This document shows, one piece after another, positions 1 to 10,344 of a stretch of 64,000 nt of DNA. Source of the DNA: Pseudomonas sp. TCU-HL1 (GTDB taxonomy: Bacteria > Pseudomonadota > Gammaproteobacteria > Pseudomonadales > Pseudomonadaceae); NCBI RefSeq assembly GCF_001708505.1, contig NZ_CP015992.1, positions 5,828,001 through 5,892,000 on the forward strand, given 5' to 3'. The notes below the pieces were generated by a model. That model ran no database searches, was not told where the DNA came from, and saw only the letters and a list, made by a program, of their open reading frames with translations. The stretch's first letter is position 1, and each line of letters starts with the position of its first letter. A program made the translations under genes and the position numbers.

Positions 1-306
1 CTCCACGATTCTTGTACGTGGACTTGCTATTAGCCTCCCAGAAAAACGCGATGCACATCCGGACTGCGTAGTGGCTGATGCGGGCCGCGCTGGTCCGAGC
101 GCAGCGAGGATCCAACAACCAACAACGTACGACAAACTGCATCAAGCAAGGGTTAATGTTGGTGGCGCGCCCTACCCAAGTTTGCCAGCAGGCCTCTACC
201 GACTGGGCACCGCGAAGCCCTAAGCTCGGCCAGGCCTCGAACCGTTGGGTTTCGCTTCGCTCTACGCCAACCTACAGTTGTCGGCACAGTCGGAGACGCA
301 TCTCAA
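1..306. other. gene-free left edge of window
   Basis: I see no credible coding frame here. Positions about 244-271 form an imperfect GTTGG/CCAAC hairpin with a TTCGCTTCGCT loop, like the short dispersed hairpin repeats common in Pseudomonas intergenic DNA. The gene to its left lies outside the window. Confidence 0.4.
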
Positions 307-346
307 AGAAAAAGCCCCCGCCGGATCGCTCCGGCGGGGGCTTTTC
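307..346 (-). terminator. Rho-independent terminator of typA
   Basis: A 12-bp perfect GC-rich stem (GCCCCCGCCGGA at 314-325 with its complement at 330-341) has a 4-nt loop. It is flanked by an A run on the left, which is a U tract for the leftward typA transcript, and by CTTTT on the right, so it may work in both directions. It begins about 20 nt past the typA stop. Confidence 0.85.
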
Positions 347-362
347 ATTCACTGCGCGAGGA

Positions 363-2180
363 TCAGACCTTGGCGCGCTCGTAGCGCTTGCGGTCGTTCT
401 CGTTCAGCAGCTTCTTGCGCAGGCGGATGGACTTCGGCGTCACTTCCACCAGCTCGTCGTCGGCGATGAATTCCAGCGCCTGTTCCAGGGTGAACTTGAT
501 CGGCGGAACCAGGGCGATGACTTCGTCCTTGCCGGAAGCACGCATGTTGTCGAGCTTCTTGCCTTTGGTGGGGTTGATCACCAGGTCGTTGTCACGGCTG
601 TTGATGCCACTCAGCTGGCCTTCGTAGATCTCGTCGCCCGGGGCGAGGAACAGCTTGCCGCGGCTCTGCAGGGTTTCCAGCGAGTAGGTCAGCGCGGTGC
701 CGGTGGCCATGGAGACCAGTACGCCGTTCTGACGGTTGCTGACTTCGCCGGCCTTGATCGGGCCGTAGTGGCTGAAGGTCGAGGTCAGGATGCCGGTACC
801 CGAGGTCAGCGTCAGGAAGTTGTTACGGAAGCCGATCAGACCACGCGCCGGGATGGTGTATTCCAGGCGAACGCGGCCCTTGCCGTCGGGGATCATGTTG
901 GTCAGATCGCCCTTGCGCAGGCCCATCTGCTCCATCACCGAGCCCTGGTGCTGCTCTTCGATGTCGATGGTGACGTTCTCGTAGGGCTCCTGCTTCTCGC
1001 CATCCTTCTCGATGATCACCACTTCCGGACGGCCGACAGCCATCTCGAAGCCTTCGCGGCGCATGGTTTCGATCAGTACGGAGAGGTGCAGCTCGCCACG
1101 GCCGGAGACCTTGAACTTCTCGGCGGATTCGCCCGCTTCAACGCGCAGGGCAACGTTGTGCAGCAGCTCCTTGTCCAGACGGTCCTTGATGTTGCGGCTG
1201 GTGACGAACTTGCCTTCCTTGCCGGCGAACGGCGAGTCGTTGACCTGGAAGGTCATGCTCACGGTGGGCTGGTCGACGGTCAGAGGCGGACGCGCCTCGA
1301 CGTTCAGCGGGTCGCACAGGGTGTCGGAGATGAACAGCTCGTCCATGCCGCTGACGCAGACGATATCGCCGGCTTCGGCTTCAGCCACTTCCACGCGCTG
1401 CAGGCCGGAGTGGCCCATGATTTTCAGGATACGGCCGCTGCGCTTGGTGCCGTCGTCGCTGATGGCGACCACCTGGGTGTTGGACTTGACGCGGCCACGG
1501 GCGATGCGGCCGATGCCGATCACGCCGAGGAAGCTGTTGTAGTCGAGCTGGGAGATCTGCATCTGGAACGGGCCGTCGACGTCGACGTCCGGAACCGGCA
1601 CGTGGTCGATGATGGCCTGGAACAGGGCGTCCATGTTGTCGTCCATCTTCTCGTGGTCCATGCCGGCGATGCCGTTCAGGGCACTGGCGTAGACGATCGG
1701 GAAGTCCAGCTGCTCGTCGGTGGCGCCGAGGTTGTCGAACAGGTCGAATATCTGGTCGATAACCCAGTCAGGACGCGCGCCCGGACGGTCGATCTTGTTC
1801 ACCACCACGATCGGACGCAGACCGGCCTTGAAGGCCTTCTGGGTCACGAAGCGGGTCTGCGGCATGGGGCCGTCCTGGGCGTCGACCACCAGCAGTACGG
1901 AGTCGACCATGGACATTACGCGCTCAACCTCGCCACCGAAGTCGGCGTGGCCGGGGGTGTCGACGATGTTGATGTTGTAGCCGTTCCACTTGATGGCGGT
2001 GTTCTTCGCCAGAATGGTAATGCCGCGCTCTTTTTCCTGTTCGTTGGAGTCCATCACGCGCTCGCTTTCCGCTTCTTTGCGGTCGAGGGTGCCGGACAGC
2101 TTCAGGAGCTTGTCTACCAGGGTGGTCTTGCCATGGTCGACGTGGGCGATGATGGCGATGTTGCGGAGTTTTTCGATCAC
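363..2180 (-). CDS. typA: ribosome-associated GTPase TypA/BipA
   Basis: The product is a 605-residue translational GTPase of the TypA/BipA family. These proteins bind the 70S ribosome and help 50S assembly and translation under cold and other stress. Visible GTPase motifs are the P-loop HVDHGKTT (13-20), RGITI (52-56), DTPGH (74-78) and NKID (128-131). EF-G-like domains III and V and the BipA-specific C-terminal domain follow. Length is typical of the family. The start [18 protein letters not shown] is the usual family N-terminus. The gene is a single unit transcribed leftward, with its own terminator and a 129-bp gap to thiI. Confidence 0.97.
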   Translation of the reverse strand: MIEKLRNIAIIAHVDHGKTTLVDKLLKLSGTLDRKEAESERVMDSNEQEKERGITILAKNTAIKWNGYNINIVDTPGHADFGGEVERVMSMVDSVLLVVDAQDGPMPQTRFVTQKAFKAGLRPIVVVNKIDRPGARPDWVIDQIFDLFDNLGATDEQLDFPIVYASALNGIAGMDHEKMDDNMDALFQAIIDHVPVPDVDVDGPFQMQISQLDYNSFLGVIGIGRIARGRVKSNTQVVAISDDGTKRSGRILKIMGHSGLQRVEVAEAEAGDIVCVSGMDELFISDTLCDPLNVEARPPLTVDQPTVSMTFQVNDSPFAGKEGKFVTSRNIKDRLDKELLHNVALRVEAGESAEKFKVSGRGELHLSVLIETMRREGFEMAVGRPEVVIIEKDGEKQEPYENVTIDIEEQHQGSVMEQMGLRKGDLTNMIPDGKGRVRLEYTIPARGLIGFRNNFLTLTSGTGILTSTFSHYGPIKAGEVSNRQNGVLVSMATGTALTYSLETLQSRGKLFLAPGDEIYEGQLSGINSRDNDLVINPTKGKKLDNMRASGKDEVIALVPPIKFTLEQALEFIADDELVEVTPKSIRLRKKLLNENDRKRYERAKV

Positions 2181-2309
2181 GTTTGTATCTCGATCAGAGG
2201 ATTCGGTGTGCCGCGAAGTCTAAGCGGCTGATATGAACTAACTGCGTATCAGGCGGCCCGATGGTCGGGAGGGCGATGGCGGATACTGCCGCCAAACAGC
2301 CCTGGCTGT

Positions 2310-3764
2310 TTAAGCCGGACGATAAACGCGCACATTGGCGTGTCCCTCGCTGAGCAGGTGATGGGCATGCAGGCGGCTCATAACGCCTTTGTCGCAATAC
2401 AGGAGGTACTGGCGGTTGGCGTCCAGTTCCTTGAAGCGGTTATTGACCGCATAGAACGGCAGGGCCTGGACTTCGATGCCAGGCAGCTCCAGGGGCTCGT
2501 CTTCCTGGGTATCGGGGTGGCGGATGTCGATGACGATCTGCCCCGGCAGGGCTTCGCTCACTTCTTCCACCTTGAGGTCCTGGCCCAGTTCGTCGATCAC
2601 GCGATCGATGGGCACCAGGCGCGCACGTTCCAGGGCGCGCTCGAGGATGGCCATGTCGAATTGTGCTTCTTCGTACTCGATACGGCTGGGTTTGGCCTTG
2701 GTAGTCGGGTTCACCGAGATCACGCCGCAGTACTCGGGCATGTGCTTGGCGAACTCGGCAGTGCCGATGCGGGTGGCGGTGTCGATGATGTCCTGCTTGT
2801 GACTGGCGATCAGCGGGCGCAGCACTAGCATGTCGGTGGCCGAGTCGATCACCGAGAGGTTGGGCAGGGTCTGGCTGGACACCTGGGAGATGGCTTCGCC
2901 AGTCACCAGCGCATCCAGGGTCAGCTTGCGCGCCATGTGGGTGGAGGCGCGCAGCATCATGCGCTTGAGCACCACACCCATCTGGCTGTTGTCGACCTTG
3001 CTGAGGATTTCGCCGACCACTTCCTCGAAGGGCACGCTGATGAACAGCACGCGCTGGGAGCGGCCGAACTTTTCCCAGAGGTAGTGCGCCACTTCCATCA
3101 CGCCCAGTTCGTGGGCACGGCCACCGAGGTTGAAGAAGCAGAAGTGGGTCATCAGGCCGCGACGCATCATCTGGTAGGCGGCCACGGTGGAGTCGAAGCC
3201 ACCGGACATCAGTACCAGGGTCTGCTCCAGGGAGCCCAGCGGGTAGCCGCCGATGCCGTCGTGCTGGTGGTGGATGACGAACAGGCGCTGGTCGCGTACT
3301 TCCATCCGCACTTCCACTTCCGGGTTCTTCAGGGAGATGCCGGCCGCGTTGCACTCCTGGCGCAGGCGGCTGCCGACATGGCGCTCCAGCTCCATGGAGG
3401 TGAATTCATGCTTGCCCGCACGCTTGCAGCGCACGGCGAAGATCTTGCCGGGGATCTGGTCGGCGTAGTGCAGCTTGCACTTTTCCAGCACATCGTCGAA
3501 GTCGCCCAGCGGGTACTCATGCACTTCAAGGAAGTGGGTGATGCCCGGGGTGCAGGTCAGCCGCTCGATCATTTCGCGCAGGAGCTTCGGCTCGGTCTGG
3601 CGCGTCTGGACTTCAAGGTTGTCCCAGACGCCGGTCACCTCGAGCTCCGGGTCCAGGTCTTTCAGGACGGCGCGGATGTTCTTCGAGAGCTGGCGGATGA
3701 AATGCTTGCGCACCGGCCGGCTCTTGATGGTGATTTCCGGGAAGACTTTGACGATGAGTTTCAT
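2310..3764 (-). CDS. thiI: tRNA 4-thiouridine synthase ThiI
   Basis: This is a 484-residue ThiI, which makes 4-thiouridine at tRNA position 8 and takes part in sulfur transfer for thiamine thiazole. An N-terminal ferredoxin-like/THUMP region is followed by a PP-loop ATPase domain with SGGFDS at 187-192. A C-terminal rhodanese domain carries Cys457 in YCDKGVMSR, the expected persulfide-bearing cysteine. The extra rhodanese domain matches the long enterobacterial/pseudomonad form. I chose the ATG at 3764 ([17 protein letters not shown]), the conserved N-terminus. The frame stays open further upstream, but that extension is unlike the family. Confidence 0.96.
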   Translation of the reverse strand: MKLIVKVFPEITIKSRPVRKHFIRQLSKNIRAVLKDLDPELEVTGVWDNLEVQTRQTEPKLLREMIERLTCTPGITHFLEVHEYPLGDFDDVLEKCKLHYADQIPGKIFAVRCKRAGKHEFTSMELERHVGSRLRQECNAAGISLKNPEVEVRMEVRDQRLFVIHHQHDGIGGYPLGSLEQTLVLMSGGFDSTVAAYQMMRRGLMTHFCFFNLGGRAHELGVMEVAHYLWEKFGRSQRVLFISVPFEEVVGEILSKVDNSQMGVVLKRMMLRASTHMARKLTLDALVTGEAISQVSSQTLPNLSVIDSATDMLVLRPLIASHKQDIIDTATRIGTAEFAKHMPEYCGVISVNPTTKAKPSRIEYEEAQFDMAILERALERARLVPIDRVIDELGQDLKVEEVSEALPGQIVIDIRHPDTQEDEPLELPGIEVQALPFYAVNNRFKELDANRQYLLYCDKGVMSRLHAHHLLSEGHANVRVYRPA

Positions 3765-3904
3765 GAAAACGTCGCTTGCGACGGCGGCCGAAAAAGAGGG
3801 GCGCGGATTATAGCGGAAATTGTTCAAGCTTTGACCAAAATCATTCAGCAAAGCTTTCAGCGCACCAAAACGGATCACGCACACCATGACAAGCACGAAA
3901 ACGG

Positions 3905-3920
3905 TGCGCAAAACTGTGCA
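3905..3920. promoter_or_regulatory. candidate NtrC binding site upstream of glnA
   Basis: TGCGCAAAACTGTGCA is a near-palindrome close to the NtrC consensus (TGCACCA, short spacer, TGGTGCA). It lies about 60 bp upstream of the sigma-54 -24 element, a usual enhancer distance. A weaker half-site pair lies at about 3861-3882. Assignment rests on sequence similarity and position only. Confidence 0.45.
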
Positions 3921-3980
3921 CAATCAGGGCGAAGCCCCCGCCAGGCGCGAGTTTTGGGGCTCCAGCCCATTCCGGGGCAC

Positions 3981-3996
3981 TGGCACGCAATTTGCT
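3981..3996 (+). promoter_or_regulatory. sigma-54 promoter of glnA
   Basis: TGGCACGCAATTTGCT matches the sigma-54 consensus TGGCACG-N4-TTGCW exactly, with the required 10-bp spacing between GG and GC. Transcription would start near 4008, giving a leader of about 90 nt before glnA. NtrC/sigma-54 control of glnA under nitrogen limitation is established in proteobacteria. Confidence 0.85.
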
Positions 3997-4098
3997 CCCT
4001 TGTGAGGCAGGTCGCCCTGGCGGACTATCCCGCTCCGGCTTCACCCCGAATTTTTTTGGGAGGCAAGGTTTCCTGCCCCCATCCACCTGGAGGACAAC

Positions 4099-5502
4099 AT
4101 GTCGAAGTCGCTTCAACTGATTAAAGAACACGACGTGAAGTGGATTGATCTGCGCTTCACCGATACCAAAGGCAAGCAGCAGCACGTGACCATGCCGGCC
4201 CGTGATGCCGATGACGATTTCTTCGAGCACGGCAAGATGTTCGACGGCTCCTCCATCGAAGGTTGGAAAGGCATCGAAGCCTCCGACATGATCCTGCTGC
4301 CGGACGACAGCACTGCCGTTCTGGACCCGTTCACCGAAGAGCCGACCATCATCCTGGTCTGCGACATCATTGAGCCGAGCACCATGCAAGGCTACGACCG
4401 CGACCCGCGCGCCATCGCCCGTCGCGCCGAGGAATACCTGAAGACCACCGGTATCGGTGACACCGTATTCGTCGGCCCGGAGCCGGAGTTCTTCATCTTC
4501 GACGAAGTGAAGTTCAAGTCCGACATCTCCGGCTCCATGTTCAAGATCTTCTCCGAGCAGGCTTCCTGGAACACCGACGCCGACATCGAAGGCGGCAACA
4601 AGGGCCACCGTCCGGGCGTGAAGGGCGGCTACTTCCCGGTACCGCCGGTCGATCACGACCACGAAATCCGTACCGCCATGTGCAACGCCCTGGAAGAAAT
4701 GGGCCTGGTCGTGGAAGTTCACCACCACGAAGTGGCGACTGCCGGCCAGAACGAAATCGGCGTGAAGTTCAACACCCTGGTTGCCAAGGCTGACGAAGTT
4801 CAGACCCTGAAGTACTGCGTGCACAACGTTGCCGACGCTTACGGCAAGACCGTGACCTTCATGCCGAAGCCCCTGTACGGCGACAACGGCTCGGGCATGC
4901 ACGTTCACATGTCCATCTCCAAAGATGGCAAGAACACCTTCGCTGGCGAAGGCTATGCCGGTCTGTCCGATACCGCCCTGTACTTCATCGGCGGCATCAT
5001 CAAGCACGGTAAGGCCCTGAACGGCTTCACCAACCCGGCTACCAACTCCTACAAGCGCCTGGTGCCTGGCTTCGAAGCTCCGGTAATGCTGGCCTACTCC
5101 GCCCGCAACCGTTCCGCCTCGATCCGCATCCCGTACGTGAACAGCCCGAAAGCCCGCCGTATCGAAGCGCGCTTCCCGGACCCGGCTGCCAACCCCTACC
5201 TGTGCTTCGCAGCTCTGCTGATGGCCGGTCTGGACGGCATCCAGAACAAGATTCACCCCGGCGATGCCGCTGACAAGAACCTGTATGACCTGCCGCCGGA
5301 AGAGGCGAAGGAAATCCCGCAGGTTTGCGGCAGCCTGAAAGAAGCGCTGGAAGAACTGGACAAGGGCCGCGCGTTCCTGACCAAGGGCGGCGTGTTCAGC
5401 GACGACTTCATCGATGCCTACATCGAGCTGAAGAGCGAAGAAGAAATCAAGGTGCGCACCTTCGTGCACCCGCTGGAATACGACCTGTACTACAGCGTCT
5501 GA
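4099..5502 (+). CDS. glnA: type I glutamine synthetase
   Basis: This 467-residue enzyme condenses glutamate and ammonia to glutamine with ATP and is the main route of ammonia assimilation. The beta-grasp N-domain is followed by the catalytic domain. [10 protein letters not shown] and the arginine-rich NRSASIRIP segment contribute to the active site. Tyr396 in NLYDLPPEE is the adenylylation target of GlnE, so activity is probably controlled post-translationally as well. The start [15 protein letters not shown] follows a strong GGAGG site. It is transcribed alone from a sigma-54 promoter and ends in a strong terminator. The ntrBC genes lie about 1.6 kb downstream. Confidence 0.98.
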   Translation: MSKSLQLIKEHDVKWIDLRFTDTKGKQQHVTMPARDADDDFFEHGKMFDGSSIEGWKGIEASDMILLPDDSTAVLDPFTEEPTIILVCDIIEPSTMQGYDRDPRAIARRAEEYLKTTGIGDTVFVGPEPEFFIFDEVKFKSDISGSMFKIFSEQASWNTDADIEGGNKGHRPGVKGGYFPVPPVDHDHEIRTAMCNALEEMGLVVEVHHHEVATAGQNEIGVKFNTLVAKADEVQTLKYCVHNVADAYGKTVTFMPKPLYGDNGSGMHVHMSISKDGKNTFAGEGYAGLSDTALYFIGGIIKHGKALNGFTNPATNSYKRLVPGFEAPVMLAYSARNRSASIRIPYVNSPKARRIEARFPDPAANPYLCFAALLMAGLDGIQNKIHPGDAADKNLYDLPPEEAKEIPQVCGSLKEALEELDKGRAFLTKGGVFSDDFIDAYIELKSEEEIKVRTFVHPLEYDLYYSV

Positions 5503-5535
5503 TCCAGTTGTGACCGCGCAAGCGGCATGATTGAG

Positions 5536-5560
5536 AGGCCTCCTTCGGGAGGCCTTTTTT
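5536..5560 (+). terminator. Rho-independent terminator of glnA
   Basis: The stem AGGCCTCC/GGAGGCCT has a stable TTCG tetraloop and a run of T residues. It lies 34 nt after the glnA stop. Confidence 0.92.
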
Positions 5561-5717
5561 ATGGTTCCGTACCTGCCGTTCCCGGTGAGTGGCGAACGCC
5601 TTCGCCCTTCAGGCCGCAAGCCTTTGTTGCATCGCCGCACACCCGCGCCGCGCGTCGCTTGCCAGCCAGCCTCGCCAGTGCAAGTCTTAGCGGCATTGCA
5701 TCTACGGAGATCACCCG

Positions 5718-6230
5718 ATGCGTCCCTTGCTCGCCGGCCTGCTTCTGGTACTGGCCCTGCCTGCCATCGCACAGATCTACAAGTACACCGACGCCAACGG
5801 CAATACGGTGTTCACCAACCAGCCGCCGGACGGCGCCGCCATCGAAAAAGTGGAGCTGCCCCCCACCAATGCGGTGCAGGCGCAGCCACCGAGCGAACCC
5901 GTCAGCGCAGCGGACGATGCCACACAGCAAGCGACCTACCAGCTGCTTGAGCTGACCGATATTCCGGACGATGAAGCCTTGCGCGCCAACAACGGCACCT
6001 TCAGCGTCGGGGTCAAACTGGAGCCGCGCCTGCAGCCTGGCCATCAACTTCGCCTGCGCCTGGACGGCCAGCCCTATGGCACACCGAGCAATGTCCCGCG
6101 TCTGCAACTGACCAACATCGACCGTGGCGAGCACAGCCTGGTGGTGGATGTCCTGGCAGGCACCAGAGTGGTGCAGAGTAGCGCCGCCGTCTCCTTCACC
6201 ATTCAGCGCGTGCACCTCGGCACGCCCTGA
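5718..6230 (+). CDS. secreted DUF4124 domain protein
   Basis: A 170-residue protein with a cleavable signal peptide (about 1-18, MRPLLAGLLLVLALPAIA). The DUF4124 core IYKYTDANGNTVFTNQPP follows immediately, and the C-terminal part looks like a beta-sandwich. It probably acts in the periplasm; no biochemical function is known to me. It is paralogous in layout to the next gene (17-bp gap), so the two form a tandem pair. The start at 5718 follows a weak ACGGAGA site. In this pseudomonad context the pair sits between glnA and ntrB. Confidence 0.85.
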   Translation: MRPLLAGLLLVLALPAIAQIYKYTDANGNTVFTNQPPDGAAIEKVELPPTNAVQAQPPSEPVSAADDATQQATYQLLELTDIPDDEALRANNGTFSVGVKLEPRLQPGHQLRLRLDGQPYGTPSNVPRLQLTNIDRGEHSLVVDVLAGTRVVQSSAAVSFTIQRVHLGTP

Positions 6231-6247
6231 TTACCTGATTGAACTCC

Positions 6248-6865
6248 ATGCACCGCTTATTGATCTGCTTGCTGCTCTTCGCCCTGCCCGTGGCCGCCGA
6301 GGTCTATACCTACGTCGACGAGGAGGGCAACCGCGTCTTCACCGACCGCCCCAAGCCCGGCAACGCCAAACGCCTGGAGATGGCGCCCGCCAACGGCGCG
6401 ACCCTGCCGGCGCCCATCCAGCCACCGCCGCTCTATGCCAAGCCCATTCCACGGGAGCAGGGTTACCAGGTCCTGCGCATCCTGGTGCCCGAGCCCGACG
6501 CCACTGTCCGTGATGGCGAAGGCAATCTGATCGTCAGCGCCGTGAGCGAGCCTGGACTGCGCGCCAACCACAGCTATCGCCTGCTGCTGGACGGCAATCC
6601 CGTGGGCGAGCCGGGCCGCAGCCCGGTCTTCCCGCTGCAGAACCTGGATCGGGGCACCCACCAGCTGGCGGTGGAAATCATCGACGAGCAAGGCCGCATG
6701 GTGGAGCGCACGCCCAGCCAACCCGTACACATCGTGCGGATGTCGCTGTCGCAGAAGCGCCTGGCCCGCCCCTGCAAGAAAGATGACTTCGGTGTGCGCC
6801 CGGAATGCCCGCTGAAGGACAAACCCGAGGAAGACGACGACATCGCCATCCTGCCGTTCATCTGA
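6248..6865 (+). CDS. secreted DUF4124 domain protein (second copy)
   Basis: A 205-residue paralogue of the preceding gene. It has a signal peptide MHRLLICLLLFALPVAA, then the DUF4124 core EVYTYVDEEGNRVFTDRPKP. A beta-rich middle is followed by a basic and then acidic C-terminal tail. A TTG three codons upstream (6239) could also serve as start, but the ATG at 6248 gives a standard signal peptide. It is probably cotranscribed with the previous gene. The function is unknown to me; periplasmic location is inferred from the signal sequence. Confidence 0.82.
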   Translation: MHRLLICLLLFALPVAAEVYTYVDEEGNRVFTDRPKPGNAKRLEMAPANGATLPAPIQPPPLYAKPIPREQGYQVLRILVPEPDATVRDGEGNLIVSAVSEPGLRANHSYRLLLDGNPVGEPGRSPVFPLQNLDRGTHQLAVEIIDEQGRMVERTPSQPVHIVRMSLSQKRLARPCKKDDFGVRPECPLKDKPEEDDDIAILPFI

Positions 6866-6939
6866 ACGGCAACCATCCGGCGATACCCGGCAGCATCCGC
6901 CCGGGTATCGCCCTGCCCACTCAAGAAACCGTCCGCACC

Positions 6940-6954
6940 GCACCAATCCGGTGC
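6940..6954. promoter_or_regulatory. candidate NtrC site upstream of glnL
   Basis: GCACCAATCCGGTGC is a perfect GCACC/GGTGC dyad with a 5-bp spacer, the arrangement of NtrC sites. It lies about 167 bp upstream of glnL in an otherwise gene-free 255-bp gap. NtrC autoregulation of its own operon is known in enteric bacteria; its use here is inferred. Confidence 0.55.
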
Positions 6955-7120
6955 AACACCCTGCACCGCTTTCTATACTCTCCCCATTTTGGTTCAGCCA
7001 AGTCCGTACGATCTGCTCTGAAAAGCGGCCTCGGCCAGCAGAAACCCTGTTTTCCCGCGTCTTTTCAGGGCTTTGGTTTGCTTCTTGCATTTTCCTGTCA
7101 TCGCCACGAGCGCCGAAGCC

Positions 7121-8206
7121 ATGACCATCAACGACGCCCTGCATCGCCTGTTGCTCGACAACCTGACCACTGCGGTGATCCTGCTCAACGCCGACCTGCG
7201 CCTCGAGTACATGAACCCGGCCGCCGAAATGCTCCTGGCCGTCAGCGGCCAGCGCAGCCATGGCCAGTTCATCAGCGAGCTGTTCACCGAGTCGCCCGAG
7301 GCCCTGGCCTCCCTGCGCCAGGCGGTGGAGCAGGCGCACCCCTTTACCAAGCGTGAGGCCATGCTGACCTCACTCTCCGGCCAGAGCCTGACCGTGGACT
7401 ACGCGGTAACGCCCATCCTCAATCGCGGCGAAACCCTCCTGCTGCTGGAAGTCCATCCGCGTGACCGCCTGCTGCGAATCACCAAGGAAGAGGCCCAGCT
7501 GTCCAAGCAGGAAACCACCAAACTGCTGGTACGGGGCCTCGCCCACGAGATCAAGAACCCCCTGGGCGGCATCCGTGGTGCAGCCCAGCTGCTCTCCCGC
7601 GAACTGCCGGAAGAGCACCTGAAGGATTACACCAACGTCATCATTGAAGAGGCCGACCGCCTGCGGAACCTGGTGGACCGCATGCTCGGCTCGAACAAGC
7701 TGCCGTCACTGGCCATGACCAACGTCCACGAGGTGCTGGAGCGCGTCTGCAGCCTGGTGGACGCAGAAAGCCAGGGCGGCATCAATCTGGTGCGCGACTA
7801 CGACCCGAGCATCCCCGATGTGTTCATCGACAAGGAACAGATGATCCAGGCGGTGCTCAACATCGTGCGTAATGCCATGCAGGCCCTCTCCGCGCAGAGC
7901 GACCTGCGCCTGGGCCGCATCACCCTGCGCACGCGCACCCTGCGCCAGTTCACCATCGGCCATACCCGCCATCGCCTGGTGACCAAGGTGGAAATCATCG
8001 ACAACGGCCCGGGCATCCCGGCCGAGCTCCAGGAAACCATTTTCTATCCCATGGTCAGCGGTCGTCCGGACGGTACCGGACTGGGGCTGGCCATCGCCCA
8101 GAACATCATCAGTCAGCACCAGGGCCTGATCGAGTGCGAGAGCCATCCCGGCCACACCGTCTTCTCGATCTTCCTGCCGCTTGAACAAGGAGCTTCCTCG
8201 TCATGA
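7121..8206 (+). CDS. glnL: nitrogen sensor histidine kinase NtrB
   Basis: A 361-residue soluble kinase/phosphatase that controls NtrC in response to PII. A PAS domain (about 1-120) is followed by the H-box GLAHEIKNPLGGIRGAAQLL with His142 as phosphoacceptor. The HATPase domain has an N-box near LNIVRNAM, a G1 box DNGPGIP and GTGLGLAIAQN. No transmembrane segment is present, as expected. I chose the ATG at 7121 (MTINDALHRLLLDNLTT), the conserved start; the open frame extends 16 codons further with no family support. It overlaps glnG by 4 nt (ATGA), implying translational coupling. Confidence 0.96.
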   Translation: MTINDALHRLLLDNLTTAVILLNADLRLEYMNPAAEMLLAVSGQRSHGQFISELFTESPEALASLRQAVEQAHPFTKREAMLTSLSGQSLTVDYAVTPILNRGETLLLLEVHPRDRLLRITKEEAQLSKQETTKLLVRGLAHEIKNPLGGIRGAAQLLSRELPEEHLKDYTNVIIEEADRLRNLVDRMLGSNKLPSLAMTNVHEVLERVCSLVDAESQGGINLVRDYDPSIPDVFIDKEQMIQAVLNIVRNAMQALSAQSDLRLGRITLRTRTLRQFTIGHTRHRLVTKVEIIDNGPGIPAELQETIFYPMVSGRPDGTGLGLAIAQNIISQHQGLIECESHPGHTVFSIFLPLEQGASSS

Positions 8207-9639
8207 GCCGTAGTGAAACCGTCTGGATCGTCGACGACGACCGTTCCATCCGCTGGGTGCTGGAAAAGGCGTTGCAGCAGGAAGGCATGAACACCCAGGC
8301 CTTCGAGAGCGCCGACAGCCTGCTCGGCCGCCTCACCCGGCAGCAACCGGACGTGATCATTTCCGACATTCGCATGCCCGGTGCCAGCGGCCTGGACCTG
8401 CTGGCACGCATCCGCGAGCTGCACCCGCGCCTGCCGGTGATCATCATGACCGCCCATTCCGACCTGGACAGCGCGGTGGCCTCCTACCAGGGCGGTGCCT
8501 TCGAGTACCTGCCCAAGCCATTCGACGTGGACGAAGCGGTCTCCCTGGTCAAGCGCGCCTTCCAGCACGCCCAGGAGCAGCAGGGCCTCGAAGCCCCGGC
8601 CGCCCAGGCGCGCACCCCGGAGATCATCGGCGAAGCACCGGCCATGCAGGAGGTGTTCCGCGCCATCGGCCGCCTCAGCCACTCCAACATCACCGTGCTG
8701 ATCAACGGCGAGTCCGGTACCGGCAAGGAACTGGTGGCTCATGCCCTGCACCGCCACAGCCCGCGCGCCGCCTCGCCCTTCATCGCGCTGAACATGGCGG
8801 CGATTCCGAAGGACCTGATGGAGTCCGAGCTGTTCGGCCATGAAAAAGGCGCCTTCACCGGCGCAGCCAACCAGCGTCGCGGCCGCTTCGAGCAGGCCGA
8901 CGGCGGCACCCTGTTCCTCGATGAGATCGGCGACATGCCGGCGGACACCCAGACCCGTCTGCTGCGGGTACTGGCCGACGGCGAGTTCTACCGCGTGGGC
9001 GGCCACACCCCGGTGAAGGTGGATGTGCGCATCATCGCCGCCACCCACCAGAACCTGGAAAACCTCGTGCAGGCGGGCAAGTTCCGCGAAGACCTGTTCC
9101 ACCGCCTCAACGTCATCCGCATCCATATTCCGCGTCTGTCCGACCGCCGTGAGGACATCCCGGCCCTGGCCCGACATTTCCTCGCCCGCGCCGCCCAGGA
9201 GCTGGCGGTGGAGCCCAAGCTGCTGAAGAGCGAGACAGAGGACTACCTCAAGCACCTGCCTTGGCCGGGCAACGTGCGCCAGCTGGAGAACACCTGCCGC
9301 TGGATAACCGTGATGGCGTCGGGCCGCGAAGTGCACGTCGACGACCTGCCGCCGGAGCTGCTCACCCAGCCTCAGGACACCGCCCCGGTGACCAACTGGG
9401 AGCAGGCCCTGCGCCAGTGGGCCGACCAGGCCCTCGCCCGTGGCCAGTCCAGCCTGCTGGACAGCGCCGTGCCGGCCTTCGAGCGGATCATGATCGAGAC
9501 TGCGCTCAAGCACACCGCCGGTCGCCGCCGCGATGCCGCCGTGCTCCTGGGCTGGGGCCGCAACACCCTGACTCGCAAGATCAAGGAGTTGGGCATGAAA
9601 GTGGATGGCGCTGACGACGACGACGGCGACGACGCCTGA
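8203..9639 (+). CDS. glnG: sigma-54 nitrogen response regulator NtrC
   Basis: A 478-residue enhancer-binding protein that activates sigma-54 promoters under nitrogen limitation. The receiver domain has Asp55 in ISDIRMPG as phosphorylation site. The AAA+ domain shows Walker A GESGTGKE (about 169-176), the sigma-54 contact loop GAFTGA and Walker [14 protein letters not shown] Fis-type HTH lies at the C-terminus. Likely direct targets in this window are glnA and the RNA promoter at 10,319. It is coupled to glnL by overlap. Confidence 0.97.
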   Translation: MSRSETVWIVDDDRSIRWVLEKALQQEGMNTQAFESADSLLGRLTRQQPDVIISDIRMPGASGLDLLARIRELHPRLPVIIMTAHSDLDSAVASYQGGAFEYLPKPFDVDEAVSLVKRAFQHAQEQQGLEAPAAQARTPEIIGEAPAMQEVFRAIGRLSHSNITVLINGESGTGKELVAHALHRHSPRAASPFIALNMAAIPKDLMESELFGHEKGAFTGAANQRRGRFEQADGGTLFLDEIGDMPADTQTRLLRVLADGEFYRVGGHTPVKVDVRIIAATHQNLENLVQAGKFREDLFHRLNVIRIHIPRLSDRREDIPALARHFLARAAQELAVEPKLLKSETEDYLKHLPWPGNVRQLENTCRWITVMASGREVHVDDLPPELLTQPQDTAPVTNWEQALRQWADQALARGQSSLLDSAVPAFERIMIETALKHTAGRRRDAAVLLGWGRNTLTRKIKELGMKVDGADDDDGDDA

Positions 9640-9840
9640 CCCTCACCAGGCGGGGCGCCCTCCCTGCGCCCCGTCGACCTCCCTCCTGCGGCGTCCGCCG
9701 CCAATCCCCTGTCGGCTGCCTGCGCCGTCATCGCCTCCAACTTCTCCCGTACGAATTTTCCGGTTTCTCCGGGGGCCGTGGACCGCCACGGAGCAGCGCG
9801 GGATGCTGTCCGGACCTGAACCAAAGACAGGATGAAAACC

Positions 9841-10083
9841 ATGCAGTTACATATTGGAGTTCGAAAGGAAGGAGACGTACTCAGGCTCAAGGCAATGGAT
9901 GGCTGCAGTGATGCCGAGCTGGCGCAGATGCTGCGAACGGCCGGTATCGAAATAGTGGTAGGGCCGATGGCAGGTGGCCGCTCACGAATTGGAGTCCGCG
10001 CACCAAGAAGCCTATCGCTCAAGGTGGAAAGGCTACGGAACTGCAAATCAACGGAGTCTTATCTATCTTCCACCAACCACTGA
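9841..10083 (+). CDS. small uncharacterised protein downstream of ntrC
   Basis: An 80-residue basic protein (MQLHIGVRKEGDVLRLKAMD...). I chose the ATG at 9841 because AGGA at 9829-9832 is correctly spaced for it; an in-frame ATG at 9832 overlaps that AGGA. A good terminator follows the stop within 10 nt, which supports a real gene. I recognise no domain. It lies between ntrC and the NrsZ-like RNA, so it may be expressed with ntrBC or separately; the 200-bp gap upstream shows no clear promoter. Confidence 0.5.
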   Translation: MQLHIGVRKEGDVLRLKAMDGCSDAELAQMLRTAGIEIVVGPMAGGRSRIGVRAPRSLSLKVERLRNCKSTESYLSSTNH

Positions 10084-10088
10084 CCCAG

Positions 10089-10112
10089 GACCCCGCTTCG
10101 GCGGGGTCTTCG
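10089..10112 (+). terminator. Rho-independent terminator
   Basis: The GACCCCGC/GCGGGGTC stem with a TTCG loop is followed by TTCGTTT. It lies just after the small gene ending at 10,083. Confidence 0.75.
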
Positions 10113-10318
10113 TTTCCCGCCCCCTCGATCGGGAAAAGGACCATCCCTGGTGCCTGAACAGTGCTCACGCCTCAAAAAAGTGCCGCCCTTCAAGGCACAG
10201 CAGCCCTCGGATGACCGCTATAAAAGCTCGTCACCCCCTCCGCGCCAGATCGCCAAAGCCACGGATTACGTGGCCTCCAGGCAATCCTTGAAAAATCTCA
10301 CCGTGGTTTTTGAAAAGC

Positions 10319-10334
10319 TGGCACGCCCCCTGCA
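10319..10334 (+). promoter_or_regulatory. sigma-54 promoter of NrsZ-like RNA
   Basis: TGGCACGCCCCCTGCA fits the sigma-54 -24/-12 consensus with exact 10-bp GG to GC spacing. There is no open reading frame with a start just downstream, but three copies of a structured repeat follow. The expected start is near 10,345. GTGCC/GGCAC dyads about 130 bp upstream are possible but unproven NtrC contacts. Confidence 0.8.
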
Positions 10335-10344
10335 ATAGTCCAGA

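Larger units (their letters stand above)
3765..4098 (+). other. thiI-glnA intergenic regulatory region
   Basis: A 334-bp divergent gap holds the glnA control region. It includes a sigma-54 element at 3981-3996 and upstream NtrC-like dyads. No coding frame is credible. GGAGGACAAC just before 4099 is a strong ribosome binding site for glnA. Confidence 0.7.

Noticed and set aside
78..2231. A 717-codon open frame opposite typA
   Set aside because: It lies antisense to an intact, highly conserved typA. Long antisense frames are common in GC-rich genes; it has no start signal or familiar domain.
3841..5772. A 643-codon open frame opposite glnA
   Set aside because: It is a shadow of glnA created by GC-biased third positions, with no plausible product.
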